Shown here piece by piece: positions 62,263 to 64,000 of a DNA stretch of 64,000 nt. Positions within the stretch are counted from its first letter, which is position 1, and the number at the start of each line of letters is the position of its first letter. The translations under genes and the position numbers were made by a program. The stretch spans positions 115,017 through 179,016 of the forward strand of contig DIGE01000018.1 of NCBI GenBank assembly GCA_002419465.1, given 5' to 3'. Under the pieces are notes generated by a model. It saw nothing but the letters and a program-made list of their open reading frames with translations, was not told the DNA's origin and did no database searches. Source of the stretch: Geobacter sp. UBA5730. GTDB lineage: Bacteria > Desulfobacterota > Desulfuromonadia > Geobacterales > Pseudopelobacteraceae.

Positions 62263-64000
62263 ATGGCAAAACCGGACTGGTACGATACCGACAGCTGCGA
62301 GACCCACGACAAGGGTGCTCCCAAATTCTGCAAAAAATCCGAGCCGGGTGAGGGAACCGAGCGCTCCTGCGCCTACGACGGCGCCCGGGTGGTATTGATG
62401 CCGGTCACCGATGTGATCCATCTGGTGCATGGCCCGATCGCCTGCGCCGGCAACTCCTGGGACAACCGCGGTGCCCGCTCATCGGGCGCACAGCTCTACC
62501 GGCGCGGCTTCACCACCGAGATGCTGGAAAATGACGTGATCTTTGGCGGCGAGAAGAAGCTCTACAAGGCGATCATCGAGTTGGCGGCCCGTTACCCCGA
62601 GGCCAAGGGCATGTTCGTCTACGCCACCTGCGTGACCGCCATGACCGGCGACGATATCGAGGCGGTCTGCACGGCGGCCCAGCAAAAGGTCCGTATCCCG
62701 CTGGTGCCGGTCAACACCCCCGGCTTTATCGGCGACAAGAACATCGGCAACCGCCTGGCCGGCGAGGTACTGTTCAAACAGGTGATCGGCACCGCAGAGC
62801 CACCGGTACTGGGTGAATACCCGATCAACCTGATCGGCGAGTACAACATCGCTGGCGACCTGTGGGGGATGCAGCCGCTGTTTGACCGGCTGGGCATTCA
62901 AATTCTGTCCTGCTTCAGCGGCGACGCGAAGTTCGAGGAGCTGCGCTATGCCCACCGGGCCAGGCTGAACATCATCATCTGCTCCAAGAGCCTGACCAAC
63001 CTGGCCAAGAAGATGCAGAAAACCTACGGCATGCCGTATCTGGAGGAGTCGTTCTACGGCATGACCGACATCGCCAGGGCGCTGCGCAACATCGCCATCG
63101 CCCTGGATGACGCGGTCAACGGGCTGGAAAAACGGATCATGCAGGACCGGGTGGAGCGGCTGCTGGCAGAGGAAGAATCAAAATGCCGTGAGCGGCTGGC
63201 CCCCTACCGTGCCCGGCTGGAAGGCAAGCGGGCGGTGCTGTTCACCGGCGGGGTCAAGACCTGGTCGATGGTGAATGCCCTGCGGGAGCTGGGGGTAGAG
63301 ATCCTGGCCGCCGGCACCCAGAACTCCACCCTGGAGGACTTCTACCGGATGAAGGCCTTGATGCATCAGGATGCCGGAATCATTGAAGACACCTCCACCG
63401 CCGGGCTGTTGGCGGTGATGAAGGACAAGATGCCGGATCTGATCGTGGCCGGCGGCAAGACCAAGTTTCTGGCTTTGAAGACCAAGACCCCGTTCCTTGA
63501 CATCAACCATGGCCGTTCCCATCCCTATGCCGGGTATGAGGGGATGGTGACCTTTGCCAAACAACTTGATCTGACCGTCAACAACCCGATCTGGCCGCTC
63601 TTGAACAGGCCGGAACCGTGGGAAACCGATACGGCTCCACTGGTCAACGCTGCCCGCAACCACGCCAGCACCTATCTGGCAGAAGATCTGGCTGCCTCGC
63701 GGGTGGCGGTACCCAAAAAGGCAGCAACGGTGAACCCGCAGAAAAACTCTCCTGCTTTAGGCGCAACCCTGGCCTATCTGGGCATTGACAACATGCTGGG
63801 GCTCTTGCACGGCGCCCAGGGCTGCTCCACCTTTATCCGGCTGCAACTCTCGCGGCACTTCAAGGAATCAATCGCCCTGAACGCCACGGCCATGAGCGAA
63901 GACAGCGCCATCTTTGGCGGCTGGGAGAATCTGAAAAAAGGGATCGGCCGGGTGATCGAGAAATTCGGCCCCCAGGTGGTGGGGGTGATGACCACCGGCC
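62263..64000 (+). CDS. nifEN: fused NifE-NifN FeMo-cofactor scaffold (3' end outside window)
   Basis: At least 579 codons without a stop. Residues 1 to about 465 are NifE: Cys36, Cys61 and Cys123 (ERSCAYDG, IACAGNSWD, ATCVTAM) match the cluster ligands. After a linker (about 466-490) a NifN start follows in frame: NPQKNSPALGATLAYLGIDN, LLHGAQGCSTF with its Cys, and SEDSAIFGGWENL. The two scaffold subunits are thus one chain, as known in some Geobacter and other anaerobes. NifEN matures NifB-co to FeMo-cofactor. GAGG ahead of the ATG lies in a leader hairpin. Confidence 0.93.
   Translation, partial: MAKPDWYDTDSCETHDKGAPKFCKKSEPGEGTERSCAYDGARVVLMPVTDVIHLVHGPIACAGNSWDNRGARSSGAQLYRRGFTTEMLENDVIFGGEKKLYKAIIELAARYPEAKGMFVYATCVTAMTGDDIEAVCTAAQQKVRIPLVPVNTPGFIGDKNIGNRLAGEVLFKQVIGTAEPPVLGEYPINLIGEYNIAGDLWGMQPLFDRLGIQILSCFSGDAKFEELRYAHRARLNIIICSKSLTNLAKKMQKTYGMPYLEESFYGMTDIARALRNIAIALDDAVNGLEKRIMQDRVERLLAEEESKCRERLAPYRARLEGKRAVLFTGGVKTWSMVNALRELGVEILAAGTQNSTLEDFYRMKALMHQDAGIIEDTSTAGLLAVMKDKMPDLIVAGGKTKFLALKTKTPFLDINHGRSHPYAGYEGMVTFAKQLDLTVNNPIWPLLNRPEPWETDTAPLVNAARNHASTYLAEDLAASRVAVPKKAATVNPQKNSPALGATLAYLGIDNMLGLLHGAQGCSTFIRLQLSRHFKESIALNATAMSEDSAIFGGWENLKKGIGRVIEKFGPQVVGVMTTG

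Overview
The window looks like the chromosome of a GC-rich, anaerobic, nitrogen-fixing member of the Desulfuromonadia (Geobacter / Trichlorobacter / Pelobacter type). The evidence is a nine-CXXCH multihaem cytochrome, a compact Mo-nitrogenase gene set with a fused nifEN gene, ANTAR and sigma-54 style nif control, several PAS hybrid histidine kinases and a ccsA-hemA-hemC-hemD block. The genus is an inference; no rRNA or marker phylogeny is available.

Region 1 (1-12.8 kb, minus strand) is a type III-D CRISPR-Cas locus read from right to left: a CARF protein with a C-terminal winged-helix-like region, Card1/Can2 nuclease, Csx3 ring nuclease, Cas6, HD-less Cas10 with an intact GGDD, Cas7, Csx10, a Cas7-Cas7 fusion, a Csx19-like small protein and a Cas7 with insertion. 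A VapBC toxin-antitoxin pair follows, joined by a TAATG stop/start overlap to a two-helix membrane CARF protein, which itself overlaps an unknown gene leaving the window. Up to four separate cyclic-oligoadenylate-handling proteins sit beside one Cas10. There is no cas1, cas2 or repeat array in the window.

Region 2 (12.8-40.4 kb) is mostly core genome: a small lipoprotein, a membrane protein with an internal repeat, a second VapBC with a clear operator, elbB, a run of cytochrome, lon, mlaE-mlaF-mlaD and two M16 peptidase genes, flgM, the haem operon ccsA-hemA-(diguanylate cyclase)-hemC-hemD, thioredoxin and a TlpA-like protein, threonine dehydratase, a UvrD/PcrA helicase, a methyltransferase and two large sensor kinases.

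Region 3 (40.4-64 kb) is a nitrogen-fixation island: ANTAR regulator, draG, nifB, a GNAT protein, nifV with three small associated genes, nifH copy 1, an operon of zinc-ribbon protein, FKBP isomerase and cowN, modE-modABC, nifH copy 2-nifD-nifK, a hybrid kinase and nifEN (cut by the window end). A VapBC and a CcdAB module are inserted among them. Seven GG-N10-GC sigma-54 promoter matches lie in front of the nif-related units. Two of the nif leaders (nifB and nifHDK) carry a strong intrinsic terminator whose 5' arm overlaps a small hairpin with the loop A-N-N-G-N-N, the known ANTAR recognition pattern. nifEN has a similar loop hairpin directly after its promoter. The ANTAR protein encoded at 40504 has its own sigma-54 promoter. 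Together these suggest a self-contained antitermination circuit for nitrogen fixation.
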